Assembly: GCA_964009845.1 (NCBI GenBank)
Contig: CAXGIQ010000026.1
Location: 1 to 14,129 of the forward strand
Origin: UBA7312 sp002715345
Lineage (GTDB): Bacteria > Bacteroidota > Bacteroidia > Flavobacteriales > UBA7312
Reading direction: 5' to 3'
DNA length: 14,129 nucleotides
In this document: positions 1 to 7,018 of the stretch, one piece after another
Position numbering within the stretch: the first letter of the stretch is position 1
Layout: each line of letters opens with the position of its first letter
Translations under genes and position numbers: made by a program
The notes under the pieces: model-generated
The model's input: the letters and a program-made list of their open reading frames with translations, nothing else
Databases searched by the model: none
Told to the model about the DNA's origin: nothing

Positions 1-1589
1 CTGGCCCTGCAGGAGAACAAGGAATACAAGGTGAGCAAGGTCCTATTGGTTTAACAGGCCCTGCAGGAGAACAGGGAATACAAGGTGAGCATGGACCTAT
101 TGGTTTAACAGGTGCTCCAGGAGAACAAGGAATACAAGGTGAGCAAGGTCCTATTGGTTTAACAGGCCCTGCAGGAGAACAAGGAATACAAGGTGAGCAA
201 GGACCTATTGGTTTAACTGGCCCTGCAGGAGAACAAGGAATACAAGGTGAGCAAGGTCCTATTGGTTTAACAGGCCCTGCAGGAGAACAGGGAATACAAG
301 GTGAGCAAGGACCTATTGGTTTAACAGGTGCTCCAGGAGCACAGGGCATACAGGGTGAACAAGGACCTGCTGGAGTGGTTGATTCTTCTTATGTAGATAG
401 TCTTGTTCAAAATTATCTTGTTAATACAATTGGAGGAAGAATTGACTTTAGATTTCCAGAGGGTTTACATGGCACAGCTATGACATTGGAGTTTTCAGAT
501 ACAGATCCGTATCAAGTTCCTGAAGGAAAAACACTTTATATCTTGGCACATCATAGTGGTAGTACAGCAAGCGCGATCAGTATTAATGATGTAACTGTTA
601 ATTGTTGTTCAAATTATGAAGGTGGTAGTACCGCTATGGGTTTAATCAATCCTCTTATAGTAGGCTCCAGCCAAACCTTGACTTCACCAAATACAACAGC
701 TATAAATGGAATTCTTATTAATTCAAATTCAAAAGTAAATGCTATATCTTATCACTTTAGTTATGAGAATCCATACACTGTTCCAAATGGAAAGAAACTA
801 GTGGTTTTAGCTCATGTAAGTTCAGCAGGAGCGACTGCGTTAAATATTGATGGAGTCCCAGTCAATGCTGGTTCAAATTGGGAAAGTGTTGGTCAGTTAG
901 GCTTGCCATTGATAGCCAATTCTGGACAAATTATAAACGGACAGCCAAGTTCATTTAATGGTTACTTAATAGATGAGGATTACTTTGCTAATGGTAGTGG
1001 AGGATTAAGTAATTCAATTTCTACAACAATACCAAATCCAAGCAATCTTCCACAAAATATTTTTGAAGCAGAATTTATTTATGAAGAGATTGATCTTTCT
1101 GATATTGGTCAATATACATATGTTGTTCCATCAGGCAAGAATCTATATTTTGACGATACAAATGGTGGAGCCTGTGAAATTATTTTTAACAACCAATATG
1201 TGTTTTCTGATTCTTATTTATCATCTATGATATTTAAATCAGGAGATTCCATAACTTTTTCAAGTACCCAAGTGGGATCTGGTTTTTTCCATTTTTCCGC
1301 ACATTTAGTGGACGTTAATCCAGAAATTGAAATAGTATTTATTGATTTAAATACTTCTTATACTGTACCAGATGGAAAAAAATTAGTAACCAAACATACT
1401 TTATATGATCACTGTGACTACATGATGTTTAACTTAGCAAATGGGAATTCTTATATTAAAAATGTCAACTTTCATAATTCTTTAGCTTTCCTTCCTGAAA
1501 ATAGCCAAATTGAAATTATTTTTGATGAAAATGTAACATCTCCAGAATTCCCTTATTATTATATAAATGGATATTTAATTAATGACTAA
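1..1589 (+). CDS. Collagen-like Gly-X-Y repeat protein, 5' partial
   Basis: The reading frame is open from base 3 to the TAA at 1587-1589; the gene begins left of the window. A GTG at 375 could be taken as a start, but it lies inside the open frame directly after the repeats and is not the true start. Bases 3-374 encode about seven copies of an 18-residue unit, GPAGEQGIQGEQGPIGLT, made of six Gly-X-Y triplets, so this part should form a collagen-like triple helix. About 400 residues follow, built of four related modules of roughly 85-100 residues with a Y-x-V-P-x-G-K-x-L motif; three end in N-G-x-L-I. No C-terminal type IX sorting domain is visible. Such proteins are usually secreted or surface structural or adhesive proteins; that role is inferred. 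A convergent gene ends 30 bases downstream. Confidence 0.85.
   Translation, partial: GPAGEQGIQGEQGPIGLTGPAGEQGIQGEHGPIGLTGAPGEQGIQGEQGPIGLTGPAGEQGIQGEQGPIGLTGPAGEQGIQGEQGPIGLTGPAGEQGIQGEQGPIGLTGAPGAQGIQGEQGPAGVVDSSYVDSLVQNYLVNTIGGRIDFRFPEGLHGTAMTLEFSDTDPYQVPEGKTLYILAHHSGSTASAISINDVTVNCCSNYEGGSTAMGLINPLIVGSSQTLTSPNTTAINGILINSNSKVNAISYHFSYENPYTVPNGKKLVVLAHVSSAGATALNIDGVPVNAGSNWESVGQLGLPLIANSGQIINGQPSSFNGYLIDEDYFANGSGGLSNSISTTIPNPSNLPQNIFEAEFIYEEIDLSDIGQYTYVVPSGKNLYFDDTNGGACEIIFNNQYVFSDSYLSSMIFKSGDSITFSSTQVGSGFFHFSAHLVDVNPEIEIVFIDLNTSYTVPDGKKLVTKHTLYDHCDYMMFNLANGNSYIKNVNFHNSLAFLPENSQIEIIFDENVTSPEFPYYYINGYLIND
3..374 (+). repeat. 54-bp tandem repeat (about 7 copies) encoding collagen-like units
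   Basis: Units start at 3, 57, 111, 165, 219, 273 and 327, each 54 bp (18 codons); the last is divergent and runs into unique sequence. Units 3 and 7 begin Gly-Ala-Pro instead of Gly-Pro-Ala. Units 1 and 5 are identical, 2 and 6 differ by one base (position 92), and the ACT codon before unit 5 matches the CT at bases 1-2, so a 216-bp, four-unit super-repeat lies over the 54-bp period. All units keep the frame, so copy-number change would alter stalk length without disrupting the protein. Confidence 0.95.
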
Positions 1590-1619
1590 AAATTGTAAAT
1601 AGTTTTTTACCTACCAATG

Positions 1620-2666
1620 CTACTCCCCAAACGCAGCCACTACAGGATAGTGATCGGAAAGTTTTACATCTTTAGTATTAAAAGAATGTATGTTAAGCTC
1701 TGGAGAACAAAGAATGTAGTCAATGCGCAAAGAAGGGAATTTACCATTATAGCTTCTTCCCAATCCCACACCCTTTTCTATAAAGGCATCCTTTAGTCCA
1801 TTAGAAAGTTGATGGTAAGCGTAAGAGTTGGGCGTATCGTTAAAATCACCACAAAGAATAACGGGATAAGGAGATTTATTGATATGTGTTTTAATAGCCT
1901 CTACTTGTTCGGCTCTTTTGGCAAATGAGTTTTTCAGGCGTTCGCTAATGCTCAGTACATTCTTTTTCAGATCTTCCGTTTCTAGAGTAGGGTTTTGCAT
2001 AAAGGAGTAATCACTTGGTCTGAACCAATTTGAAGCTAAATGTATGTTGTACACACGTATGGTGTCTGTTTTAGTAGCTATATCTGAGTAAATACACACA
2101 TTGTTTTTGCGTTCCCCTTTAATGCTTACTGTTCCTTTGTTGATTATGGGAAAGCTGGAGTAGGTAGCCATTCTCCACTGCTTTTTTTGGCTTTGAAGTC
2201 CAATGTGTTGATAAGGTAGTTGTATGTTAGGTAGCTCATTAGGAGCGTAAAATTCTTGTAGGCAGAGAATGTTCGGTTGTGCTGTATTGATGAAATCAAC
2301 TATTTCATTTTTCACATTCTTGTTGTCAATCCATTCGTATATATTGAATAGTCGCACATTATAGCTCATTACTGTAAATACTGCTTCAGTATCGCTTTCA
2401 TCACTTTCTATATTGATTAGCGCACTGAGGTGTCCCCATCCGATTAAAATGATGAAAAAATTGCTCCAAAAGTATCTTTTAAAGCAAACAATCCAATAGA
2501 GTGTAAAAACAAGGTTTACCGCTAGTAATATTGGGTAAAGTAAACCCAAAAAGGCAATGGGCCATAAAAAGGTACTAGGGCTAATGTGTGGCGCTAAGTA
2601 GGAGAGTGCTAAGGCAAAAAGCATCAGCATATTTAAAAGGTATAGTGTGCGGTTTAGCCAACTCAT
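1620..2666 (-). CDS. Membrane-anchored endonuclease/exonuclease/phosphatase family protein
   Basis: 348 residues. The N-terminus (about 1-80) holds three hydrophobic stretches that should anchor the protein in the inner membrane. The rest carries the motif series of the EEP (DNase I/exonuclease III-like) fold: SYN with Asn103, LQE with Glu138, YNIHL near 206-210, GDFN with Asp274 and Asn276, RIDYI with Asp316, and SDHYP with Asp338-His339. All the acid, Asn and His positions expected for metal-dependent phosphodiester cleavage are present, so it is probably active. The substrate is not evident; family members hydrolyse DNA, RNA, phosphoinositides or sphingomyelin. It is the last gene of the mutL operon, and its ATG overlaps the upstream rhomboid stop codon as ATGA (2663-2666), which suggests translational coupling. 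Confidence 0.85.
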   Translation of the reverse strand: MSWLNRTLYLLNMLMLFALALSYLAPHISPSTFLWPIAFLGLLYPILLAVNLVFTLYWIVCFKRYFWSNFFIILIGWGHLSALINIESDESDTEAVFTVMSYNVRLFNIYEWIDNKNVKNEIVDFINTAQPNILCLQEFYAPNELPNIQLPYQHIGLQSQKKQWRMATYSSFPIINKGTVSIKGERKNNVCIYSDIATKTDTIRVYNIHLASNWFRPSDYSFMQNPTLETEDLKKNVLSISERLKNSFAKRAEQVEAIKTHINKSPYPVILCGDFNDTPNSYAYHQLSNGLKDAFIEKGVGLGRSYNGKFPSLRIDYILCSPELNIHSFNTKDVKLSDHYPVVAAFGE

Positions 2667-3529
2667 TTTTTACTGGCTTTAAATAGGGTTTCCTTTTCTT
2701 TTTCGTTCAGGCTTTCGTATCCCGATTTAGAAATTTTATCTAGTATTCTGTTTATTTCGTTTTGAGAAGAAGCCTTCTCAGCTCTCCACTGATCGTCCGT
2801 TTTTGGTTTTTTATGCACGGTTTTTAACGGTTGCTTTTTAATGCTGTTGGCTAGTGCATCTAACAGCCTGCTAAAACTTCTTGACCAATCCTTTCCGCCC
2901 TTTAGTTGCTGTACATACAAAAAGCCATAGAGTGCACCGCCCAAGTGTGCAATGTGTCCGCCAGCATTTCCTTTAGGAATACTGAGTACATCTAGCAAAA
3001 TAGAGAAAATAGCAATGTGCTTAAGTTTTACTCTTCCAATAAAAGTGAGGTTTATGTTATAGTTGGGTACATAAGTAGCAATAGCAGTAAGAATAGCCAA
3101 TACAGAAGCAGAAGCGCCTATAGCCATGGATTGACTTAAGTTTTGCTGAAATGCTGGAAAGAAGTTGAAGGCTAAAACATAACTAAATCCACCGAAAATA
3201 CCGCCCAACACATAGGTGCTTACCAACTGCTTGCTGTTCAGGTATTGCATGAATATTTGTCCACCAAAATACAGCCAAAGTAAATTGAATAGGATGTGTA
3301 TAAAGCCTTCATGCAAGAACATATAACTAATGATGGTCCAAGGTTTTTGCACTAGCTTAGTTACATCTGCAGGTAGTGCAAACCAATGTATGAAATCCCA
3401 AGGGTTCCCTTGCATTAAAAAGGCAAAAACACCAAATAGTTTTACCAGTACAAATACAGCTAAGTTGATGTATATGAGCTTAGTGAGATTACTTCCTTTT
3501 TTGAATTGTCTTTTAAATTCTTCAATCAT
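2663..3529 (-). CDS. Rhomboid family intramembrane serine protease with C-terminal tail
   Basis: 288 residues with about six hydrophobic segments up to residue 210. The catalytic serine is in GASAS (Ser140) and the catalytic histidine in GHIAHLGG (His195); the HxxxN element HILFN in the second core helix (78-82) and a GG pair follow. It should be an active integral inner-membrane protease cleaving within or next to transmembrane helices; the substrate is unknown. After the membrane core comes a charged cytoplasmic tail of about 70 residues ending in an ILDKISKSGYESLNEKEK-type segment. I recall this tail from other Bacteroidota rhomboids, where it is a small domain of unknown function. The start ATG (3527-3529) overlaps the stop of the preceding rhomboid gene by one base, and its stop overlaps the next gene by four, so these genes are co-transcribed. 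Confidence 0.88.
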   Translation of the reverse strand: MIEEFKRQFKKGSNLTKLIYINLAVFVLVKLFGVFAFLMQGNPWDFIHWFALPADVTKLVQKPWTIISYMFLHEGFIHILFNLLWLYFGGQIFMQYLNSKQLVSTYVLGGIFGGFSYVLAFNFFPAFQQNLSQSMAIGASASVLAILTAIATYVPNYNINLTFIGRVKLKHIAIFSILLDVLSIPKGNAGGHIAHLGGALYGFLYVQQLKGGKDWSRSFSRLLDALANSIKKQPLKTVHKKPKTDDQWRAEKASSQNEINRILDKISKSGYESLNEKEKETLFKASKK

Positions 3530-4272
3530 TAGTAAAAATGCTGACTGTTTTTACGCCAATATTTGATTAAGAAATAACCGAATATCATTCCTCCTAAATG
3601 GGCGAAGTGCGCCACATTATCGTTAGGGTTGTTCTGTATGCCTGACCATAATTCAATGGCTCCGTAAATCATTACAAAGTACTTGGCTTTAATGGGAAGA
3701 GCGAAATATATGTAAATAAGCGTATTTGGAAAAAGCATCCCGAATGCTAATAAAACGCCAAATACAGCCCCAGAAGCACCTACGGTAGGTGTGTGGTACA
3801 AAGTGTTGAGTTCGCGCATCAGTGGGTCTGTAAAGTTCATCCCATTGCTCAATGCTTTATAGCCGTCCTTGGCCACCATGCTTATTTGCTCAGCAGTCAT
3901 TTTGGCTTCTACTATTGAAATATGTAATTGATTAACGCCTAGGTGTAGGGCGGCAGCGCCTAGTCCTGTAATCATGAAGTAGGTCAGGAATCGTTTTCCT
4001 CCCCATACATTTTCTAGTTGATTTCCGAACATCCACAGGGCAAACATATTAAAGAAAATATGTCCAATACTTCCGTGCATAAATAGGTGAGTAACCAGTT
4101 GATGTGGTCTAAAATCTGGAGATTGCCAATTATGTAAACCAAGGTGTTTAACTAGACTTAGATCAAAGCTAGAGCTCATTACATAAGTGGCTAAAAAGAA
4201 TAGTCCGTTAATGATGAGTAGGTTTTTAACTACTTCCGGTAAATAACTGAATTTGGCAGGTCTGTAATTCAT
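3529..4272 (-). CDS. Rhomboid family intramembrane serine protease
   Basis: 247 residues, six hydrophobic segments. Catalytic serine in VGASGAVFG (Ser167) and catalytic histidine in AHFAHLGG (His225); the HIFFN motif with His71 and Asn75 and the following WMFGN fit the rhomboid core. Residues 112-163 form an insertion between helices, a soluble loop of about 50 residues on one side of the membrane that is absent from the neighbouring paralogue. Unlike the neighbour it has almost no C-terminal tail. The stop lies one base from the neighbouring start, and its ATG follows the mutL stop after a single base, so it is expressed with mutL. The membrane protease function follows from the family; no functional link to mismatch repair is evident. 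Confidence 0.88.
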   Translation of the reverse strand: MNYRPAKFSYLPEVVKNLLIINGLFFLATYVMSSSFDLSLVKHLGLHNWQSPDFRPHQLVTHLFMHGSIGHIFFNMFALWMFGNQLENVWGGKRFLTYFMITGLGAAALHLGVNQLHISIVEAKMTAEQISMVAKDGYKALSNGMNFTDPLMRELNTLYHTPTVGASGAVFGVLLAFGMLFPNTLIYIYFALPIKAKYFVMIYGAIELWSGIQNNPNDNVAHFAHLGGMIFGYFLIKYWRKNSQHFY

Positions 4273-4273
4273 C

Positions 4274-6049
4274 TTAAAATTTATCAGATAATTCTTCTAG
4301 TGTAAGCGTAATAAGAGTAGCTTGTCCGCTTGCAGTTGCGTTTGGCATTTCACAAGCAAATAGTTCGTCTATCAAACGGTTCATTTCTATTACACTTAGG
4401 TTGTATCCTTTTTTTATACTCATGCTTTTAGCAAGAGCTCTGGCAAGTTTATCGCTATTACTGCTTTCTACTTTTGCATTATTCTTGTACTGCTCTAGTA
4501 ATTCTTCGAAAAGGTGTTGTGCATTTTCTTGTGTTCCATCCGCAGGAATGCCTTGAATAGCAATTTTATTGCTGCCCATGCTTTCCCAGGTAAAACCTAA
4601 TTGTTGTACTTCTTCCTTCATTCCTTCCACTAAAGCCATATCGGCAGTGTTTAGTTCAACGGTTTGTGGAAACAATAATTGTTGACAATTGGCTTGATTA
4701 TCTCCTAATCTTAAAAATTGCTCGTATAAGATACGTTCGTGCGCTCTTTGCTGATGAATAATCATCAAGCCTGATTTAATAGGAGATAGGATGTATTGTT
4801 GATGTATTTGGAAACTGGCTTTTTGCAAGCTCCTTTCTTCCCACTCTTGTTCTATCAGTACTTGTTTGGGTTGTGTGTGGAGAGAAGGAATATTCTCGAA
4901 TAGTGCTTCCCAGTTTTCTGTTTTCGCTTGTTTTTTAGCGTTTCCATTTTCAAAAGGATTGTAGGAGGTGTCCACCTTAATGGTTGGTGCTTTTATCTTT
5001 TTGTCACTAGATTGAAAAGCGTCAAAAGAAGGGTCTCTTTCAAAATCCAATGAAGGGGCGATATTGTGTTGTCCTAAAGCACGTTTTAAACAAGAACGAA
5101 TAATGGCATAAATGGCTTTTTCGTCTTCAAACTTTATTTCCGTTTTAGTAGGGTGGATGTTGACATCGATAAGCTGAGGGTCTACATCGAAAAACAAGAA
5201 GTAGGAAGGGTGAAATTTGGTAGGAATCAGCTCTTCAAAAGCAGCAGTTACTGCATGATGTAGATAGCCGCTTTTAATAAATCTTTTATTGACAAAGAAA
5301 TATTGCTCGCCTCTAGTCTTTTTAGCAAACTCTGGCTTTCCTACAAATCCGCTAATTGTTACCAAATTGGTTTCTTCCTCTACAGGGACAAGCTTTTCGT
5401 TGTACTTGTTGCCAAACACAGCGACTATACGTTGCCTAAGAGAAGATTGTGGCAGGTGAAAAAGTTCGTTGTTGTTGTGGTGCATGCTCAAACTAACTTC
5501 TGGATGAGCAAGCGCAACGCGCTGAAATTCTTCTATGATGTGTTTCAGTTCTACTTGATCTGATTTCAAGAAGTTTCTTCTAGCAGGAACATTGTAAAAG
5601 AGGTTTTTAATAGCGATAGAAGTTCCATTTACTACAGCGCAGTTTTCTTGCTCTTTTATCTCGCTTCCTTCTATGATGATGCGCGTACCTATACTCTCCG
5701 AATGAGGCTTTGTTTTCAGCTCTATGTGTGCGATAGCTGCAATAGAGGCCATTGCTTCTCCTCTAAAGCCCATTGTTCTGATAGCGAACAGATCGTTAGC
5801 ATCTTTGATTTTAGAGGTAGCATGTCGCTCAAAGCTCATGCGTGCATCTTTTTCGCTCATACCACAGCCGTTGTCTACTACCTGAATGAGGGTTTTTCCA
5901 GCATCTTTAATGATGAGTTGAATGTTGTCTGCTCCAGAATCAATAGCGTTCTCTAGCATTTCCTTTACAGCAGAGGAGGGGCGTTGTATCACTTCTCCGG
6001 CAGCAATCTGATTGGCTACATGGTCGGGTAATAGTTGTATGATATCCAA
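4274..6049 (-). CDS. mutL: DNA mismatch repair protein MutL
   Basis: 591 residues, normal for MutL. The N-terminal GHKL ATPase is textbook: NQIAAGEV (13-20), KEMLENAIDSGA with catalytic Glu30 and Mg-binding Asn34, DNGCGM (59-64), RHATSKI (75-81), MGFRGEA (93-99), then the transducer domain with DVNIHPTKTEIKF (295-307). A low-complexity linker (about 335-405) leads to the C-terminal dimerisation domain, identified by HQQRAHERILYE (432-443), GIPADG (500-505) and LFACEMPN followed by TLTLEEL. MutL links mismatch recognition by MutS to strand removal. The metal-binding endonuclease motifs DQHAxxERxxYE and CPHGRP are degenerate here (HQQRAHERILYE and NATASGQATLI), so nicking activity is doubtful. 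It lies 7 bases downstream of a small membrane-protein gene and heads a run of overlapping genes. Confidence 0.97.
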   Translation of the reverse strand: MDIIQLLPDHVANQIAAGEVIQRPSSAVKEMLENAIDSGADNIQLIIKDAGKTLIQVVDNGCGMSEKDARMSFERHATSKIKDANDLFAIRTMGFRGEAMASIAAIAHIELKTKPHSESIGTRIIIEGSEIKEQENCAVVNGTSIAIKNLFYNVPARRNFLKSDQVELKHIIEEFQRVALAHPEVSLSMHHNNNELFHLPQSSLRQRIVAVFGNKYNEKLVPVEEETNLVTISGFVGKPEFAKKTRGEQYFFVNKRFIKSGYLHHAVTAAFEELIPTKFHPSYFLFFDVDPQLIDVNIHPTKTEIKFEDEKAIYAIIRSCLKRALGQHNIAPSLDFERDPSFDAFQSSDKKIKAPTIKVDTSYNPFENGNAKKQAKTENWEALFENIPSLHTQPKQVLIEQEWEERSLQKASFQIHQQYILSPIKSGLMIIHQQRAHERILYEQFLRLGDNQANCQQLLFPQTVELNTADMALVEGMKEEVQQLGFTWESMGSNKIAIQGIPADGTQENAQHLFEELLEQYKNNAKVESSNSDKLARALAKSMSIKKGYNLSVIEMNRLIDELFACEMPNATASGQATLITLTLEELSDKF

Positions 6050-6056
6050 TTCTTCT

Positions 6057-6314
6057 CTAGAATTTCAAAATTAAGTAACTCAGCGCGCACAATCCTATAA
6101 AAATGATAAATACCATTCTGTTAGCTGTTTTATTAGCAGAGACACGCTTTGCAGGTCCCCAATGATTATTGAATCGTATGTTACTTCTTCCGTTTTCTGC
6201 ATTTTTCACGCGCTGATCTAAATTTTCCTTCTGTTCGTCATAATAGCGCGTTTTGAAGTCAAATCGTCTGTGTTTTGCAGTTTTGAAAAAGCCTGGAATT
6301 TTGGGTGCTTGCAT
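6057..6314 (-). CDS. Small conserved membrane protein upstream of mutL
   Basis: 85 residues from the ATG at 6312-6314: a basic N-terminal part (KIPGFFKTAKHRRFDFKTRYYDEQ), a charged middle, and one C-terminal transmembrane helix (about 64-84, MVFIIFIGLCALSYLILKF). An ATG at 6365 would give 102 residues, but the added 17 (MLTFSPTILFAFAYFCV) look like translated upstream DNA, and an exact TAnnTTTG promoter element lies inside that stretch at 6319-6326, so I prefer the shorter form. As I recall, similar proteins next to mutL in flavobacteria are often labelled 'riboflavin synthase subunit beta'; nothing here resembles lumazine or riboflavin synthase. Function unknown; probably a cytoplasm-facing protein with a tail anchor, expressed with mutL. 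Confidence 0.7.
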   Translation of the reverse strand: MQAPKIPGFFKTAKHRRFDFKTRYYDEQKENLDQRVKNAENGRSNIRFNNHWGPAKRVSANKTANRMVFIIFIGLCALSYLILKF

Positions 6315-6318
6315 CACA

Positions 6319-6326
6319 CAAAAATA
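6319..6326 (-). promoter_or_regulatory. Candidate -7 element (TATTTTTG) for the mutL operon
   Basis: The minus strand reads TATTTTTG, an exact match to the Bacteroidota primary-sigma -7 consensus TAnnTTTG, ending 4 bases before the preferred start at 6314. No TTG lies 19-21 bases upstream, so the -33 box is missing, and the leader would be extremely short. In AT-rich DNA such matches occur by chance. Confidence 0.3.
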
Positions 6327-6416
6327 AGCAAAAGCGAATAATATAGTAGGGGAGAATGTAAGCAATTTTAAGATGACTTTTTGATATCATAGAGTTGTTG
6401 GTTTAACACTTTAAAT

Positions 6417-6430
6417 GTTACGATTGTAAA
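6417..6430. promoter_or_regulatory. Candidate operator, GTTAC-N4-GTAA palindrome (distal)
   Basis: Sequence GTTACGATTGTAAA: half-sites TTAC/GTAA around a 4-base centre. It matches the palindrome at 6622-6635 at 11 of 14 positions. It lies about 100 bases upstream of the small mutL-operon gene and about 220 upstream of the XRE gene, where a divergently acting repressor could bind. Binding by the neighbouring XRE protein is inferred only from proximity. Confidence 0.4.
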
Positions 6431-6621
6431 CATCATTTTGCAACAGTTTTCAACAATAGAGTTGTAGTTTTGTGCAGATTGTGTTTAAAAATTTATAAAT
6501 AATTGAAAATCAATATTTATATAGCCAACAAATAAAGTGATAATACTGATTTTATTAAGTTTTTTTATTGAATTTTGTGTAAAATTGATGACATTTGTAT
6601 GTGATTTTGAAATAAATTATA

Positions 6622-6635
6622 GTTACATTTGTAAC
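6622..6635. promoter_or_regulatory. Candidate operator overlapping the -7 promoter element of the XRE gene
   Basis: Sequence GTTACATTTGTAAC is a perfect 6-bp inverted repeat (GTTACA/TGTAAC) with a 2-base centre. It contains TACATTTG (6624-6631), an exact TAnnTTTG -7 element 15 bases before the XRE start. An operator sitting on the -7 box is a typical arrangement for an autorepressed HTH gene. No TTG is correctly spaced for a -33 box: the nearest are 14 and 26 bases upstream. A related ACATTTGTA lies 34 bases upstream. Confidence 0.5.
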
Positions 6636-6646
6636 ACCTGTGAAAA

Positions 6647-6976
6647 ATGGAAAATCGTATTCAAAAGATTATAGATGAGAAAGGAATTTCGCTCAATGCA
6701 TTTGCCCAAGAAATTGGTGTAAACCGCTCAACTATCTCCCATATTTTAACAGGCAGAAACAAGCCAAGTGTAGAAGTTTTACAAAAGATACTGAAGCGTT
6801 TTCCAAGCCTTTCTCCCGACTGGCTTTTACTTGGAAATGGTGGTATGCATGCTGAAAATGAGTCTTCATCAACACCATCTTCACATAAAGACATTCCAAA
6901 ATTAGAATCAAAATCGGTGGAGAAAGTGGTTGTTTTTTTTACTGATAATACTTTTCAAGAGTACAATCCTTCTTAA
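6647..6976 (+). CDS. XRE-family helix-turn-helix transcriptional regulator
   Basis: 109 residues. The N-terminal 65 residues form a Cro/CI-type HTH: helix 2 in SLNAFAQEIGV (15-25), recognition helix NRSTISHILTGRNKPS (26-41), then VEVLQKILKRFPSLSPDWLLLGNG. This N-terminus resembles the single-domain XRE regulators common in Bacteroidota. The C-terminal 40 residues are polar, Ser- and Glu-rich and probably disordered, ending in a short hydrophobic patch (VEKVVVFF). There is no peptidase or sensor domain, so no ligand can be suggested. The start is preceded by a TAnnTTTG element inside a perfect palindrome, which suggests autoregulation. pyrD starts 42 bases downstream on the same strand, probably with its own promoter. 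Confidence 0.85.
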   Translation: MENRIQKIIDEKGISLNAFAQEIGVNRSTISHILTGRNKPSVEVLQKILKRFPSLSPDWLLLGNGGMHAENESSSTPSSHKDIPKLESKSVEKVVVFFTDNTFQEYNPS

Positions 6977-6991
6977 AAAGCGGGATTATTG

Positions 6992-6999
6992 TAATTTTG
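6992..6999 (+). promoter_or_regulatory. Candidate -7 element (TAATTTTG) for pyrD
   Basis: Exact match to TAnnTTTG, 19 bases before the pyrD start in a 42-base gap. No clear TTG lies at the expected -33 spacing. It would let pyrD and the lyase gene be transcribed independently of the XRE gene. Confidence 0.4.
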
Positions 7000-7018
7000 G
7001 GCAGCTAAAAAATTAAGC

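Larger units (their letters stand above)
6366..6646. other. AT-rich divergent control region
   Basis: 281 bases separate the mutL operon from the XRE gene, and no credible ORF lies inside. The region is strongly AT-rich and contains two matching palindromes (6417-6430 and 6622-6635), a half-related copy ACATTTGTA at 6591-6599, and a repeated ATAGAGTTGT at 6389-6398 and 6456-6465. It presumably carries promoters for both directions. Confidence 0.6.

Noticed and set aside
3..374. CRISPR-like array
   Set aside because: The 54-bp units are contiguous, without unique spacers, and encode in-frame collagen triplets.
375..377. GTG as start of a 404-residue gene
   Set aside because: The frame is open upstream to base 3 and encodes in-frame Gly-X-Y repeats, so GTG is an internal valine codon.
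1595..1610. GTAAA/TTTAC inverted repeat between the collagen-like and EEP genes as a bidirectional terminator
   Set aside because: Stem of only 5 A/T-rich pairs; the minus strand has AATTTTT after it, but this is too weak to call.
5303..5956. Plus-strand ORFs of 86 and 102 codons opposite mutL
   Set aside because: They lie wholly inside the strongly conserved MutL ATPase region on the other strand and have no domain features.
6389..6465. ATAGAGTTGT direct repeat (6389-6398 and 6456-6465) as a second regulator site
   Set aside because: Ten bases in AT-rich DNA, no symmetry and no promoter overlap; possibly chance.
6661..6894. 77-codon minus-strand ORF opposite the XRE gene
   Set aside because: Shadow of the HTH gene, whose plus-strand translation has a clear family pattern.
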